Shown here in pieces: positions 1 to 9,054 of a stretch of DNA of 64,000 nucleotides. The notes under the pieces were generated by a model. That model had not been told where the DNA came from. It was given only the letters and a program-made list of their open reading frames with translations, and did no database searches. The stretch's first letter is position 1; every line of letters starts with the position of its first letter. The stretch comes from Bryobacter sp. (GTDB lineage Bacteria > Acidobacteriota > Terriglobia > Bryobacterales > Bryobacteraceae). The translations under genes and the position numbers were made by a program. The stretch covers positions 1-64,000 of the forward strand of contig JALHNH010000027.1 in the NCBI GenBank assembly GCA_022843625.1, in the 5' to 3' direction.

Positions 1-741
1 ATTCCTATGCGTATCTTCCCGGCTGTGCACTACACGATGGGCGGCCTGTGGGTAGATTACAACCTACAATCGACGATTCCGGGTCTTTTTGTGTTGGGTG
101 AGGCAAACTTCTCCGACCACGGGGCCAATCGGCTGGGTGCAAGTGCACTGATGCAGGGTCTGGCCGACGGTTACTTTGTCGCTCCTTACACGATTACGAA
201 CTACCTGGCCGAAACCAAGCTGGACAAAGTGGCGAGCGATCACATGGAAGCTAAGGGCGCGCTGGCCAACGCAGAGGGCATCACCAACCGCCTGCTCAAT
301 TCCAAGGGCAAGAAGACCGTTACTCAATTTCACCGCGAACTGGGCAAGACGATCTGGGATTATTGCGGCATGGCCCGCAATGAAGCCGGGCTCAAAAAGG
401 CCATCGGCAAGGTGCAGGAAATCAAGGAAGAGTTCTGGAAGAACGTCACGGTACCGGGTTCTGGCGGAGACCTCAACCAGCAACTTGAGAATGCCGGACG
501 CGTAGCGGACTTCATCGAACTGGGTGAGTTGATGTGCATCGATGCACTGGACCGCAAGGAGAGTTGTGGCGGCCACTTCCGTGAGGAATACCAGACTCCG
601 GAAGGTGAAGCCCAACGTGACGACGAGAATTACGCTTATGTCGCAGCCTGGGAATACAAGGGCGAAGGCGTGGCGCCGGCGCTGAACAAGGAGCCGTTGA
701 CCTTTGAATACGTCAAGCCGGCCCAGCGCAGCTATAAGTAA
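1..741 (+). CDS. sdhA: Succinate dehydrogenase/fumarate reductase flavoprotein subunit, 3' part
   Basis: This is the C-terminal part of the FAD-bearing subunit of complex II, which oxidises succinate or reduces fumarate at the inner membrane. The reading frame is open at the left edge, so the start lies outside the window. Visible are the conserved HYTMGG stretch, the [19 protein letters not shown] segment that binds the FAD pyrophosphate and carries the catalytic-region His/Arg, and the C-terminal helical domain. sdhB follows after 18 bases, so the two are co-transcribed. The sequence style ([17 protein letters not shown]) resembles the menaquinone-linked complex II of Acidobacteria and Bacteroidetes, but the membrane subunit is not in the window. 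The direction of electron flow cannot be read from this fragment. The family call is secure. Confidence 0.93.
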   Translation: MPMRIFPAVHYTMGGLWVDYNLQSTIPGLFVLGEANFSDHGANRLGASALMQGLADGYFVAPYTITNYLAETKLDKVASDHMEAKGALANAEGITNRLLNSKGKKTVTQFHRELGKTIWDYCGMARNEAGLKKAIGKVQEIKEEFWKNVTVPGSGGDLNQQLENAGRVADFIELGELMCIDALDRKESCGGHFREEYQTPEGEAQRDDENYAYVAAWEYKGEGVAPALNKEPLTFEYVKPAQRSYK

Positions 742-759
742 AGAAAGAGCCCCATAACC

Positions 760-1533
760 ATGAAGCTAACTCTCAATGTATGGCGTCAAACCGGACCCAA
801 CGCCCCCGGCAAGATGGTGCGCTACGATCTGCCCAACGTCAATGAAGACATGTCGTTTCTGGAAATGCTCGATGTTCTGAACGAGACGATCATTGTCAAA
901 GGGGAAGAACCGATCACGTTTGAACACGATTGCCGCGAGGGCATTTGTGGTTCCTGCGGATTCATGATCAACGGTAAGGCTCATGGCGGGTTCCCCAAGA
1001 CTACGGTTTGCCAGTTGCATATGCGCCATTACAAGGATGGCGACGAGCTGTTTCTGGAGCCGTGGCGAGCCACCGCTTTTCCAGTCGTCAAGGATTTGAT
1101 GGTGGACCGTGCGTCTTTTGATCGCATCATCCAGGCGGGTGGATTCATCTCTGTGAATACGGGCGCAGCAGTGGATGGTAACGCTGTGCCAATTGCGAAG
1201 ATTTATGCCGATCGTGCGATGGACGCGGCTGCGTGCATCGGTTGCGGCGCTTGCGTGGCTAGTTGCCCAAATGCTTCGGCCAGCCTCTTTACCGGTGCAA
1301 AGATCGCTCACTTGAATCTGCTGCCACAGGGTCAGCCCGAGAAGCTGGACCGTGCGCTCAAGATGGTAACTGTGATGAACGAAGAAATGTTTGGTTCCTG
1401 TACCAATATGCAGGAATGCGAAGCCACTTGCCCCAAGGGCATCTCGATTGAAAACATCGCAATCATGAACCGGCACTATGTCGAAGCAAGCTTTGCGCAG
1501 CGTCCTGCAATGAGTGAAGCCGGCGCAGGGTAA
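760..1533 (+). CDS. sdhB: Succinate dehydrogenase/fumarate reductase iron-sulfur subunit
   Basis: This 257-residue subunit passes electrons from the FAD of SdhA to the membrane quinone site. An N-terminal ferredoxin-like domain has the [2Fe-2S] cysteines CREGICGSC (about residues 65-75). A C-terminal domain has CIGCGACVASCPN for the [4Fe-4S] cluster and CTNMQECEATCPKG for the further cluster ligands. All cysteines expected for the three-cluster relay appear present. The start is the ATG just after the sdhA stop. The length is normal for the non-classical SdhB type found with a single membrane anchor. It ends six bases before the RraA-family gene, so the run continues downstream. Confidence 0.95.
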   Translation: MKLTLNVWRQTGPNAPGKMVRYDLPNVNEDMSFLEMLDVLNETIIVKGEEPITFEHDCREGICGSCGFMINGKAHGGFPKTTVCQLHMRHYKDGDELFLEPWRATAFPVVKDLMVDRASFDRIIQAGGFISVNTGAAVDGNAVPIAKIYADRAMDAAACIGCGACVASCPNASASLFTGAKIAHLNLLPQGQPEKLDRALKMVTVMNEEMFGSCTNMQECEATCPKGISIENIAIMNRHYVEASFAQRPAMSEAGAG

Positions 1534-1539
1534 TTCAAC

Positions 1540-2190
1540 ATGAGCCTGCTCGATCACATCTCGCAGAATCTCTACACGGCGGTACTCTCAGACTCTCTCG
1601 ACAGTCTGGGCTACCGCCGTCAGGTTATGCGCGAATACATTCGCCCGGTCCACTCGAAGTATCAGGTGGTTGCCGGGTACGCGCATACGATTGCCTTCGT
1701 CGATAGTGACGAGGTTCTGCCGAATCCCTTTGACGCCGAGATTGAGGCGGTGGACGCGATACTGCCTGATAGTATCGTCGTGATTGCTACCGGCAACTCG
1801 ATTCAGAATGCACCCTGGGGGGAATTGCTCTCCACTGCGTCTGTCGCTCGCGGTGCGCGGGGTGCGGTGATGGACGGCTTTGTGCGTGACGTCAAGCTGA
1901 TTGAAGAACTGGGTTTCCCGGTCTTCGCCACGGGCATGAAGCCGCTGGATTCCAACGGCCGCGGATTGCTTACCTCGTATAACAAGCCGATTGTATGCGG
2001 CGAGGTGGAAGTGAATCCTGGTGACCTAATTGTTGCCGATTTTGATGGCATCATCGTGATCCCGACGGCGCTGATCGAGGCGACGATCGAGCGGGCGAAT
2101 GCAAAGGTAACGGGTGAGAACAACTCCCGTGCTGAACTGCAAAAAGGCGCTTATCTCCGCGACGTGTACAAGAAGTACGGCGTCCTTTAA
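1540..2190 (+). CDS. RraA-family protein (demethylmenaquinone methyltransferase-like fold; possible aldolase/decarboxylase)
   Basis: A 216-residue member of the RraA/HMG-aldolase superfamily. The hallmark GAVMDGFVRDV segment holds the Asp and Arg that bind metal and keto-acid in 4-hydroxy-4-methyl-2-oxoglutarate aldolases. It is followed by PVFATG and GDLIVADFDG, both typical of the family. Members act as class II pyruvate aldolases or oxaloacetate decarboxylases, or as RNase E inhibitors in gamma-proteobacteria. The metal-binding Asp/Arg pair here argues for an enzyme rather than an RNase regulator. It sits six bases after sdhB, so a role on a C4 or pyruvate-type acid is plausible but is inference. 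The older annotation as menaquinone methyltransferase should not be used. Confidence 0.8.
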   Translation: MSLLDHISQNLYTAVLSDSLDSLGYRRQVMREYIRPVHSKYQVVAGYAHTIAFVDSDEVLPNPFDAEIEAVDAILPDSIVVIATGNSIQNAPWGELLSTASVARGARGAVMDGFVRDVKLIEELGFPVFATGMKPLDSNGRGLLTSYNKPIVCGEVEVNPGDLIVADFDGIIVIPTALIEATIERANAKVTGENNSRAELQKGAYLRDVYKKYGVL

Positions 2191-2223
2191 GAAATCCCGC
2201 CAATCTGCCGATAGCTGTGCAAG

Positions 2224-2883
2224 ATGTGGCTTCTTTTGCTATCACTGCTCGCTCAAGATGCGACTACCTCGTCGCCCGATCTCACTCTCCACTACCCAAG
2301 CGGACAAGTTTCTTCAACCGTTGCTCGCGAAATGCTGGATGCCCTCGATGAGGAATATGCACGCATACGGCATGAGCTTGGCTGCGTGATTGGATCGAAG
2401 GTAACGGCCGTCGTGATTCCGCTCGATGCCTGGCAGGCTGCGGGGCATTCGCCCTGGGCTGGAGGTCTCTTTGACGGCCGCATTCAGGTACCACTGGTTT
2501 ACGAGCGGAGCCGGGTGGGCCCGCAAATGCGGAAGGTTTTCGCCCATGAAATGGTTCACGCCTGCATTGCACGCTTTGGTAGATTCCCGACCTGGATTCA
2601 CGAAGGGCTGGCGCAGAGACTGAGCGGGGATCAGCTTACGGAAGACTACCGCCGGCAGCTTCGACAAGCGTTGTCTTCGGGGAAGCTGCCGGGGCTAGAG
2701 CGCCTTGCGGGCTCTTGGATGGGGTTGAGTTCCGAACAGGCTGGAACGGCTTATGCCTATTCGCTGTGGGCCGCTGAGGTATGGCTGGAGAGCGATGGGA
2801 GCGAATCGATCCGGCAGCTGCTGCGCTATCCGGACCGTATCCCACAATTGACCGAAAAGCTGAACCGGTCGCTCAGTCGCTGA
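2224..2883 (+). CDS. Secreted HExxH metalloprotease (peptidase MA-like)
   Basis: A 219-residue protein with a short hydrophobic N-terminus (MWLLLLSLLAQ) that looks like a signal peptide. The zinc-protease motif HEMVHACI lies near residue 109, followed about 20 residues later by HEGLAQ, whose Glu would be the third zinc ligand of a gluzincin. This spacing matches the peptidase MA-like (DUF2268/M1-like) families. The substrate cannot be inferred. It follows the RraA-family gene by 33 bases and ends convergently with the mrp-like gene, overlapping its stop by 11 bases, so there is no room for a separate terminator between them. Confidence 0.72.
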   Translation: MWLLLLSLLAQDATTSSPDLTLHYPSGQVSSTVAREMLDALDEEYARIRHELGCVIGSKVTAVVIPLDAWQAAGHSPWAGGLFDGRIQVPLVYERSRVGPQMRKVFAHEMVHACIARFGRFPTWIHEGLAQRLSGDQLTEDYRRQLRQALSSGKLPGLERLAGSWMGLSSEQAGTAYAYSLWAAEVWLESDGSESIRQLLRYPDRIPQLTEKLNRSLSR

Positions 2884-3676
2884 TGGTCATCGTCGGCCCG
2901 GCGACCTGGCTCACTTCTGCGCAGCGGGCCTCGATCATTTTGGCGACGGCGTAGAAGCCAGACGCCATCTCGCTGGCCGGGCCTTCGAGGGCTACGGGCT
3001 TGCCGGTGTCGCCACCTTTGCGGATCTCAGGGATTAGTGCGAGTTCGCCGAGGAAGGGGATGTTCATCACTTCAGCCGTCTTTTTGCCGGCACCGTGGCC
3101 GAAGACGTCGATGCGTTCTTTGCTTTGCGGAGCGATGAGATAACTCATGTTCTCAACCATGCCGAGGACGGGCACCTTTACCTGATGGAACATGTTGACG
3201 GCCTTACGGGCGTCTTCGAGGCTCACATCGCTGGGGGTGGTGACGACGACAGCACCAGTGAGCTTGGTCGACTGCATCAGGCTCAACTGGACGTCGCCGG
3301 TGCCGGGGGGCAGATCGATGATCAGATAGTCGAGTTCGCCCCAATTCACCTGACGCAAGAACTGCTGCATCACGTTGTGCAGCATCGGGCCGCGCCAGAC
3401 GAGCGGCTTGTCGCCGGGGTTGAGAAAGCCCATCGACATGACTCGCAGGCCCTCTTTGATAATTGGTCGAATCTGCTGGCCATCGGTTAGGGGGGCTTCG
3501 CTTACGCCCATCATGAGGGGAACGTTGGGCCCATAGACATCGGCGTCGAGCAAACCGACGCGGTTGCCGAGACGGGAGAGGGCGATCGCGACATTGACGC
3601 TGACTGTGGTTTTGCCCACGCCGCCCTTGCCTGAACCGATCGCTACGATGTTTTGGATGCCGGGAATATCTTGCAT
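2873..3676 (-). CDS. Mrp/NBP35-family P-loop ATPase lacking the CxxC cysteines
   Basis: A 267-residue cytosolic ATPase of the Mrp/ApbC/Nbp35 group, which normally carries a [4Fe-4S] cluster between two monomers and delivers it to apo-proteins. The deviant Walker A motif GKGGVGKTT is at residues 17-25, and DLPPGTGDVQ and ENMSYL are present. The family's CPxC that should follow ENMSY reads instead A-P-Q-S (residues 182-185), so both cluster-bridging cysteines are missing. The protein also lacks the N-terminal MIP18/DUF59 domain found in many bacterial Mrp proteins. Its ATG shares one base with the TAA of the upstream hydrolase (TAATG), indicating translational coupling at the end of a long minus-strand run. 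An Fe-S carrier role is doubtful; ParA-like ATPase activity should remain. Confidence 0.85.
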   Translation of the reverse strand: MQDIPGIQNIVAIGSGKGGVGKTTVSVNVAIALSRLGNRVGLLDADVYGPNVPLMMGVSEAPLTDGQQIRPIIKEGLRVMSMGFLNPGDKPLVWRGPMLHNVMQQFLRQVNWGELDYLIIDLPPGTGDVQLSLMQSTKLTGAVVVTTPSDVSLEDARKAVNMFHQVKVPVLGMVENMSYLIAPQSKERIDVFGHGAGKKTAEVMNIPFLGELALIPEIRKGGDTGKPVALEGPASEMASGFYAVAKMIEARCAEVSQVAGPTMTISD

Positions 3677-5478
3677 TACTTCGAGGATATCAACCAGTCC
3701 CAGGCCTGTCCGGCTCGATTTACGACTGCTTCGATATCGCGCTCCAGCAATAACCGCTGCTTCACCATCGCGGTTGCCGCTTCACGCACCTGGCTTTGAT
3801 ACTTCTCGCGGGTCTCGTAGCGCTTTTTGACTTCGCTTGCAGGGAGAGGTAGCGTCGAACCTACCATGTCGTTTACATAGCCCTTTGGTGCATTCGAGTC
3901 GGCGAGGAAATTCCAGCCCCGGTAGCGGGCCAGCGGTACCGCTACTTCCGGCATCTTTACTCCGCCCAGTTCATTCCCGTCTGCGCCTATCGCTGGCACC
4001 ATCAAGGGGAATTGCTTGCCTAGTACTGGCGGCTCGGTGCGGTAGTCCACGCGCCAGGCTCGCATCGGCTGCTTGGGCGTTCCTGTGTCGCTGAGATTTT
4101 CGAAAGCCACCAGTTCTTTTTTGTCCATTCTTGGGTAGCGGCTCTCGGGTGGCGCTACTCCGTCCTTTACCCATTCCTGCATCGCCGTGAGCAAGGCACG
4201 ATAGAGCGGACGATAGTCGTTCATGTTTGCGAAATTGACGCTGCCTACCTTGGGTGGCGGCATCCGGCCTGGGCCGTGCTGGCTTCCGGCTACGTAATAG
4301 ACGCGGGTGTTGGGGGCGAGTTCGGCGTCTTGCTTGCCGTCTGGCGTTACATGGATCAGCGCTGCGTTGCGGCCCCAATATTCGTAACTACCGTTGGTGT
4401 AAAAAACTTTCGGTACGTCCTTCACTTTGGCCAGCAGGCCGTCGGTGAGGCCGGTTGCTGGGTCAGTAAGCGCGACATCGGTGTAAGGAAAGAGATCGCT
4501 CGGATAGAAGTGATTGAAGGTGGGGTGGCCGTCGCGGCTCGGTTGAGCACCACGGATGTTGAAGCTTCCCCGCCCTGCTCCTGCCACGTTTGCCCAGACA
4601 CCATCAAAGACCTTGCGGCCCTTTTCGTCGGTATTGAAGCCATCGTAGAGGTATTGACGCAGGAATCGGCCGCTTTGCGAGGTGCCAAAGGCGAGAGCTC
4701 GCCTCATGTGGCGATACTGGTCGCCCAGGAGGGTCGTGCCTGCATTTTCGTAACGCAGGAAGCTGATGACATCGCGAATCGCAGCCAGGCCCGTGCCGGC
4801 CACTACAGGGTCTTTGGATGGATAGACAGCTTCGTAGATCTGATAAGGCTGAAAGCCGGAGGCCATCTCGATTCCGGTCTTGGCCGCGTTAAGTTGCCAG
4901 CCTTCCCGGATCTCCTGACGCTTGCCGTCGCGACTGTCGCGGATCGTTAGCTTCAAGGCACCGCTTGCGACGTAGGCCTGCATGTTGCGATCCCCAAGAT
5001 TCATCGTCGTGACCTTAGCTTTGGGCACAAATTCGCTGCGGATCATCGCCTCCACGCCCTGGGCAATCGGCGGATAGACTCGCAAAAGGTCGGGCGAAAC
5101 AGGCACATCCCATTGCCAGCCCACCCATACCAGCGTGTAGCCCTGCTCCATCAGGAAAGGCTCGCCGAACATTCCTGTCAGGCCTTTGCCACCGCGATTG
5201 GAGACTTCAAAGAGGATCGACCCGTTGCCGGTGGCAGGGTCTCTGGGCTTGAGCACCACGAGGTCGGCCGAGAAGCGCACCATGCCCTTGTCGTCTACCG
5301 GGGCACGATCGATATCGCGAATGATCTGGTTGGCGGGCAGCCTGGGGTCGAGGACAAAATGGGCTCGCGCTTCCACTCGTTCGTATCGCTCACCGGCGTC
5401 TCCACGAGAGACCAGATAAATTTTTTCTACCGCAGCAGGCAAAGTCGCTGCCACCAATAAGAACCCAATCAAACGCAT
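3676..5478 (-). CDS. Secreted alpha/beta-hydrolase domain protein
   Basis: A 600-residue protein starting with a clear signal peptide (MRLIGFLLVAATLPAA). It belongs to the large alpha/beta-hydrolase-domain family typical of Acidobacteria. The nucleophile elbow reads GTSQSGRF, with Ser in a G-x-S-x-S-G context near residue 267, followed by an aromatic-rich region (NHFYPSDLFPYTDV). A late SQHGPGR segment may carry the catalytic His. The usual length for this family is about 600-700. The substrate is unknown; ester or lactone hydrolysis is likely. It lies three bases after the preceding hydrolase gene and overlaps mrp by one base, so all three are one operon. Confidence 0.68.
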   Translation of the reverse strand: MRLIGFLLVAATLPAAVEKIYLVSRGDAGERYERVEARAHFVLDPRLPANQIIRDIDRAPVDDKGMVRFSADLVVLKPRDPATGNGSILFEVSNRGGKGLTGMFGEPFLMEQGYTLVWVGWQWDVPVSPDLLRVYPPIAQGVEAMIRSEFVPKAKVTTMNLGDRNMQAYVASGALKLTIRDSRDGKRQEIREGWQLNAAKTGIEMASGFQPYQIYEAVYPSKDPVVAGTGLAAIRDVISFLRYENAGTTLLGDQYRHMRRALAFGTSQSGRFLRQYLYDGFNTDEKGRKVFDGVWANVAGAGRGSFNIRGAQPSRDGHPTFNHFYPSDLFPYTDVALTDPATGLTDGLLAKVKDVPKVFYTNGSYEYWGRNAALIHVTPDGKQDAELAPNTRVYYVAGSQHGPGRMPPPKVGSVNFANMNDYRPLYRALLTAMQEWVKDGVAPPESRYPRMDKKELVAFENLSDTGTPKQPMRAWRVDYRTEPPVLGKQFPLMVPAIGADGNELGGVKMPEVAVPLARYRGWNFLADSNAPKGYVNDMVGSTLPLPASEVKKRYETREKYQSQVREAATAMVKQRLLLERDIEAVVNRAGQAWDWLISSK

Positions 5479-5481
5479 TTC

Positions 5482-6579
5482 TTAGATGCCTTTCAGATAC
5501 CTTGCAATGAAGGGAACACCCTTCACACCATGAAACACGTGCGCTCCGGGATGCACTTCTGTACCGAAGGCTTCGCTGACTCCGAAGACGGCATAGACCT
5601 TGCGGGTGGCCTTGGCACCTTCTTCAAAACCGGCCAAGGGGAAGATGCGATCCTGCTCGCCGGTTTCGGCAAAGAGCGGGCGTGGGGCGATCAGGCCAGC
5701 GACGTCGCTCATCTCGGCCCAGTTCAGAATTCCCGGCACGTAGTTGTCCATGCAGTGGGCAAGCGACAGGATGCAATCGCGGAAGGTATTGAGATAGCCC
5801 GACACCATGGCGGCCTGAATGCGGGTATCGAGTGCAGAGGCGAAGAGAGTGCAGGTGCCGCCGCCAGAGATGCCAACGCAGCCCACGCGTTTGGCGTCGA
5901 GATCCTTGCGCGTCTCGATGTAATCGATCGTACGCATGACGTCATAGGCGCGCCAGCCAATCATCGTTTCGCCGAAGAGGAGCGCCGCGCCGGCTGAGGG
6001 TTGGCAACTGTTGTTGTTGATTCCTTTGGCGGCGTTGATGGGGTCGCGACGGTAGCCAAAAGCGAGAGGTTCGATGGCAAAGGCGGCAAGGCCCTGTTCT
6101 ACAAACTGCAGAGCAAAATCGGCCTGATAGCCAGCCTTGTCGGTGCGCTGTTTGCCTTTGTCGTCGATGCCTACAATGTCATCGACACCGCGCCCGTGAC
6201 CAGGGACACACACCATCACCGGGAGCGCGCCAGCCACAGCTTTGGGCTTCAACAGGTAGCCCATTACTTCCATGTTTTCGCGGCTGGTGAAGACGATTTT
6301 TTCTCGCGTGTAGGTGTCGAAGTCTTTGGTCTCTATCACTCGCGGGCGCAAGCTGACCGGGTTCTCCGGGAAGCCACCGACGAGTTCACGCAGCTTTACG
6401 CGTAGCTTGCGTTGCCAGGCTCGTGCCGCTGCCGGGGTTGTGGCGTTGAACTGAAGGCGCAAGGGTGCTGTTTTGTGGCGCTCGCGCGAATAGGCCACCG
6501 GATCCAGTCTTGCCTCGGGCATTGTATCTGCATTCATGGCGGCGGCCATGCTGGTTAGTGCCATCTCACGTCGTGTCAT
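5482..6579 (-). CDS. Alpha/beta hydrolase of the acetyl-xylan-esterase/dienelactone-hydrolase type
   Basis: A 365-residue enzyme. The N-terminus (MTRREMALTSMAAAMNA) has a twin-Arg but only a short, weak hydrophobic stretch, so export by Tat is possible but not certain. The core shows the esterase pattern: oxyanion region CVPGHGRG, nucleophile elbow GISGGGTC, acid residue in EQDRIFP and a late VHPGAHVFHG for the catalytic His. This is the arrangement of large secreted acidobacterial esterases (Abhydrolase_7-like). Its ATG overlaps the cpaF stop (ATGA), and the next hydrolase follows after three bases. The natural ester is unknown; plant-polysaccharide acetyl groups are a reasonable guess only. 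Confidence 0.7.
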   Translation of the reverse strand: MTRREMALTSMAAAMNADTMPEARLDPVAYSRERHKTAPLRLQFNATTPAAARAWQRKLRVKLRELVGGFPENPVSLRPRVIETKDFDTYTREKIVFTSRENMEVMGYLLKPKAVAGALPVMVCVPGHGRGVDDIVGIDDKGKQRTDKAGYQADFALQFVEQGLAAFAIEPLAFGYRRDPINAAKGINNNSCQPSAGAALLFGETMIGWRAYDVMRTIDYIETRKDLDAKRVGCVGISGGGTCTLFASALDTRIQAAMVSGYLNTFRDCILSLAHCMDNYVPGILNWAEMSDVAGLIAPRPLFAETGEQDRIFPLAGFEEGAKATRKVYAVFGVSEAFGTEVHPGAHVFHGVKGVPFIARYLKGI

Positions 6580-7973
6580 TCCTGATTCACCTCAACCACT
6601 TCATCAAAAATATCCGGGCGCAGCGTTACTCCCGCCATGCGGAGCCGGTCGAGAATTTTGGGCTGGACGCCACTCCATTTGAAGCGTCCCTTCACTTTGC
6701 CGTCGGCCGTCATGCCGGTTCTTTCAAAGAAGAAAATGTCCTGGGTCATGACGCGGCCTTCTTCCACACCGGTCACCTCGGCAATTGAAGTAATTTTACG
6801 TGAGCCATCCTGCAGGCGGGCCACCTGACACACCATCTTGATGGCGCTGGCGAGCTGCTGGATCAAGACCTTGGAAGGGATCTCAAGATCTGCCATCAAC
6901 ATCATCGCCTCCAATCGCGAGAAGGCGTCGCGGGGGGTGTTGGCGTGGATCGTGGTCATCGACCCTTCGACGCCCGTGTTCATCGCCTGCAACATGTCGA
7001 GCGCCTCGCCGCCGCGGCACTCACCGATGATGATGCGGTCCGGGCGCATACGCAGGGCGGTTCTTACAAGCTGGCGCTGGTTGATGCCGCCTTCTTTGTT
7101 GAGATTCGGCGGACGGGTTTCAAACTTCACTACATGCCGCTGCTGCAACTGCAGTTCGGCTGTATCTTCGATGGTGACGACGCGCTCATCTTCGGGGATA
7201 AAGCGGGACATTGCATTGAGTGTGGTGGTCTTGCCGCTACCGGTTCCGCCTGAGATCAGTACGGTTGTCTTGGCGGCCACACAGGCAGCCATGAATTCGA
7301 GCATCGAGCGTGTGATCGTCTTCTTTTCGATCAGCTCTTCACTCGTGATGACATGCTTGCCAAAACGGCGAATCGACATTGAGGGGCCGTCGAGGGCCAG
7401 CGGCGGGATGATGGCATTGACACGGCTGCCATCTGGCAGGCGGGCGTCTACGATCGGGTTGGCTTCATCGACGCGGCGACCTACCTTGGAGACAATTTTC
7501 TCGATTACGTGGAGGAGGTGTGCGTTGTCCTTGAAGCGGATGCCAGTCAGGGTGAGCTTGCCGAAGCGTTCCACGTAAACCTTGTTGGGCCCGTTGATCA
7601 GGATGTCTGAAATGGAAGGTTCTTTGAGCAGAGGTTCGAGCGGGCCCAAGCCGAAAACTTCGTCGAGAACTTCTTCGATGATCTGATTTTCTTCTGCCGT
7701 CGTCATTGGGACGCGCTGCTCTTGCAGGAGCTTCTCAACCACACGCCCAATCTCCATCCGCACGCGGTCGCGTGGGAGAGAATTCACCTTGTCCAGATTG
7801 AGGACGCTGATCAACTTGCGATGGATCTCGCCCTTGAGCTCAAAGGTTCTACTGGTAGCGCGCAAGTTGCCAGTGCCGGCGACAGTTGGCGCTCGTTCCG
7901 CTACCGGGCCAGTTTTGGCCACAGCGGGCGGCTTCATGCCGATACGGCGCGAGACTGGGCGAAAACTTTCCAT
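6576..7973 (-). CDS. cpaF: CpaF-type secretion/pilus ATPase
   Basis: A 465-residue hexameric ATPase of the type II/IV secretion superfamily, CpaF/TadA branch, which powers Flp/Tad pilus assembly from the cytosolic face of the membrane. The N-terminal domain (about residues 60-230) includes LGPLEPLL and SISDILING. The Walker A is GGTGSGKTTT (about residue 245), followed by the Asp box IEDTAELQL, the Walker B-like RIIIGECRGGEALDML and the His box MTTIHAN. All catalytic elements are intact. No other tad/cpa gene lies in the window, which is unusual because cpaF normally sits with cpaB, C, E and tadBC. It follows the galT-like gene by 19 bases and overlaps the downstream esterase start. Confidence 0.9.
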   Translation of the reverse strand: MESFRPVSRRIGMKPPAVAKTGPVAERAPTVAGTGNLRATSRTFELKGEIHRKLISVLNLDKVNSLPRDRVRMEIGRVVEKLLQEQRVPMTTAEENQIIEEVLDEVFGLGPLEPLLKEPSISDILINGPNKVYVERFGKLTLTGIRFKDNAHLLHVIEKIVSKVGRRVDEANPIVDARLPDGSRVNAIIPPLALDGPSMSIRRFGKHVITSEELIEKKTITRSMLEFMAACVAAKTTVLISGGTGSGKTTTLNAMSRFIPEDERVVTIEDTAELQLQQRHVVKFETRPPNLNKEGGINQRQLVRTALRMRPDRIIIGECRGGEALDMLQAMNTGVEGSMTTIHANTPRDAFSRLEAMMLMADLEIPSKVLIQQLASAIKMVCQVARLQDGSRKITSIAEVTGVEEGRVMTQDIFFFERTGMTADGKVKGRFKWSGVQPKILDRLRMAGVTLRPDIFDEVVEVNQE

Positions 7974-7992
7974 GATCTAAAACCCTAACACC

Positions 7993-8997
7993 TCAAACCA
8001 TCCCCGCGTCGCGCAAAAACTTTGCCGCTTCTTCCGGAGGTGTGGGATTGATGTAGAAACCAGTGCACCATTCAAAGCCCGCGATCTTGGTGAGGCGCGG
8101 AATGATCTCGATATGCCAGTGATAATGCTCCATAGCGCCCTCGTGCACGGGTGCGGTATGGATCACGAAGTTGAAGCTGGGACGCTCCAGCACCTTGTCG
8201 ATACGGCGCAGCAGGGTTCGCATGACCCAGGCCAGATTGTGGATCATCTGCGGTGTGGCGTCTTCAAAGTGGCTGGAGTGTTGACGCGGCATCACCCAGG
8301 TTTCGAAGGGGAAGCGCGGGGCGTAGGGCGATGCGGCAACAAAATGATCGGTCTCGAGAATCAACCGCGTCCCGCCCTCAACCTCCTGCCGCACCATGTC
8401 ACAAAAGATACAGCGCTCGCGAAACTCGAAGTACTTGCGTGCGCCTTCGATTTCTTCCTGCACACGCTTGGGCACGATGGGCAGGCCAATGATCTGGGAA
8501 TGCGTGTGTTCGAGGGTGGCTCCGCCGAGTTCGCCATGGTTCTTGAAGCAGACGATGTAGCGCATGCGGGAATCGCGCTTGAGATCGCGAATGCGTTCAC
8601 GAAAGGCCCAGAACAATTCTTCTACTGCCTTCTCTGAGCAGTCGGATAGGAAAAGGTCGTGCTGCGGAGATTCGATGATCACTTCGTGAGCACCGACGCC
8701 GTTCATCCGGTCATAAAGGCCGTCACCGGTGCGATCGAGATTGCCTTCTACTCGCAAAGCGGGGAATTTGTTGGGCACCACGCGGGTGGTCCAGTTCGGG
8801 TCATTGGGCTGGCCGCCATCCGGGCGGAAGGCCAGAATCTCGGGCGGGGTTTTCGACTCGTGACCGGCGCAAAAGGGACAAAATCTCTTTGTTGGACCAG
8901 CCACCGGAACACGCACGAAGTCACTCGGACGTTTGGCACGTTCGACGGAAATAATCACCCACCGGCCAGTCACCGGATCGCGTCGTAATTCAGGCAT
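7993..8997 (-). CDS. galT: Galactose-1-phosphate uridylyltransferase-like nucleotidyltransferase
   Basis: A 334-residue HIT-superfamily transferase. The N-terminal LRRDPVTGRWVIIS and zinc-type CPFCAGHE are GalT hallmarks. The active-site HxH reads HTHSQ, whose second His forms the nucleotidyl intermediate. The C-terminal HYHWHIEIIPR completes the second HIT half. GalT exchanges UMP between UDP-glucose and galactose-1-phosphate. The HTHSQ and GFYINPTPPE features also occur in the ADP-glucose phosphorylase branch of this family, so the exact substrates are not certain. It lies 57 bases downstream of the histidine kinase and 19 bases before cpaF, at the middle of the kaiC-to-mrp directon. Confidence 0.82.
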   Translation of the reverse strand: MPELRRDPVTGRWVIISVERAKRPSDFVRVPVAGPTKRFCPFCAGHESKTPPEILAFRPDGGQPNDPNWTTRVVPNKFPALRVEGNLDRTGDGLYDRMNGVGAHEVIIESPQHDLFLSDCSEKAVEELFWAFRERIRDLKRDSRMRYIVCFKNHGELGGATLEHTHSQIIGLPIVPKRVQEEIEGARKYFEFRERCIFCDMVRQEVEGGTRLILETDHFVAASPYAPRFPFETWVMPRQHSSHFEDATPQMIHNLAWVMRTLLRRIDKVLERPSFNFVIHTAPVHEGAMEHYHWHIEIIPRLTKIAGFEWCTGFYINPTPPEEAAKFLRDAGMV

Positions 8998-9054
8998 AAG
9001 AATTTATGATTCTCGCACAGGGCAGGTGCAAGATCGGTCGGGAACTGAGAAGGA

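Noticed and set aside
1540-2190. Menaquinone methyltransferase or RNase E inhibitor
   Set aside because: The metal-binding Asp/Arg pair of aldolase-type RraA proteins is present and no methyltransferase motif is seen.
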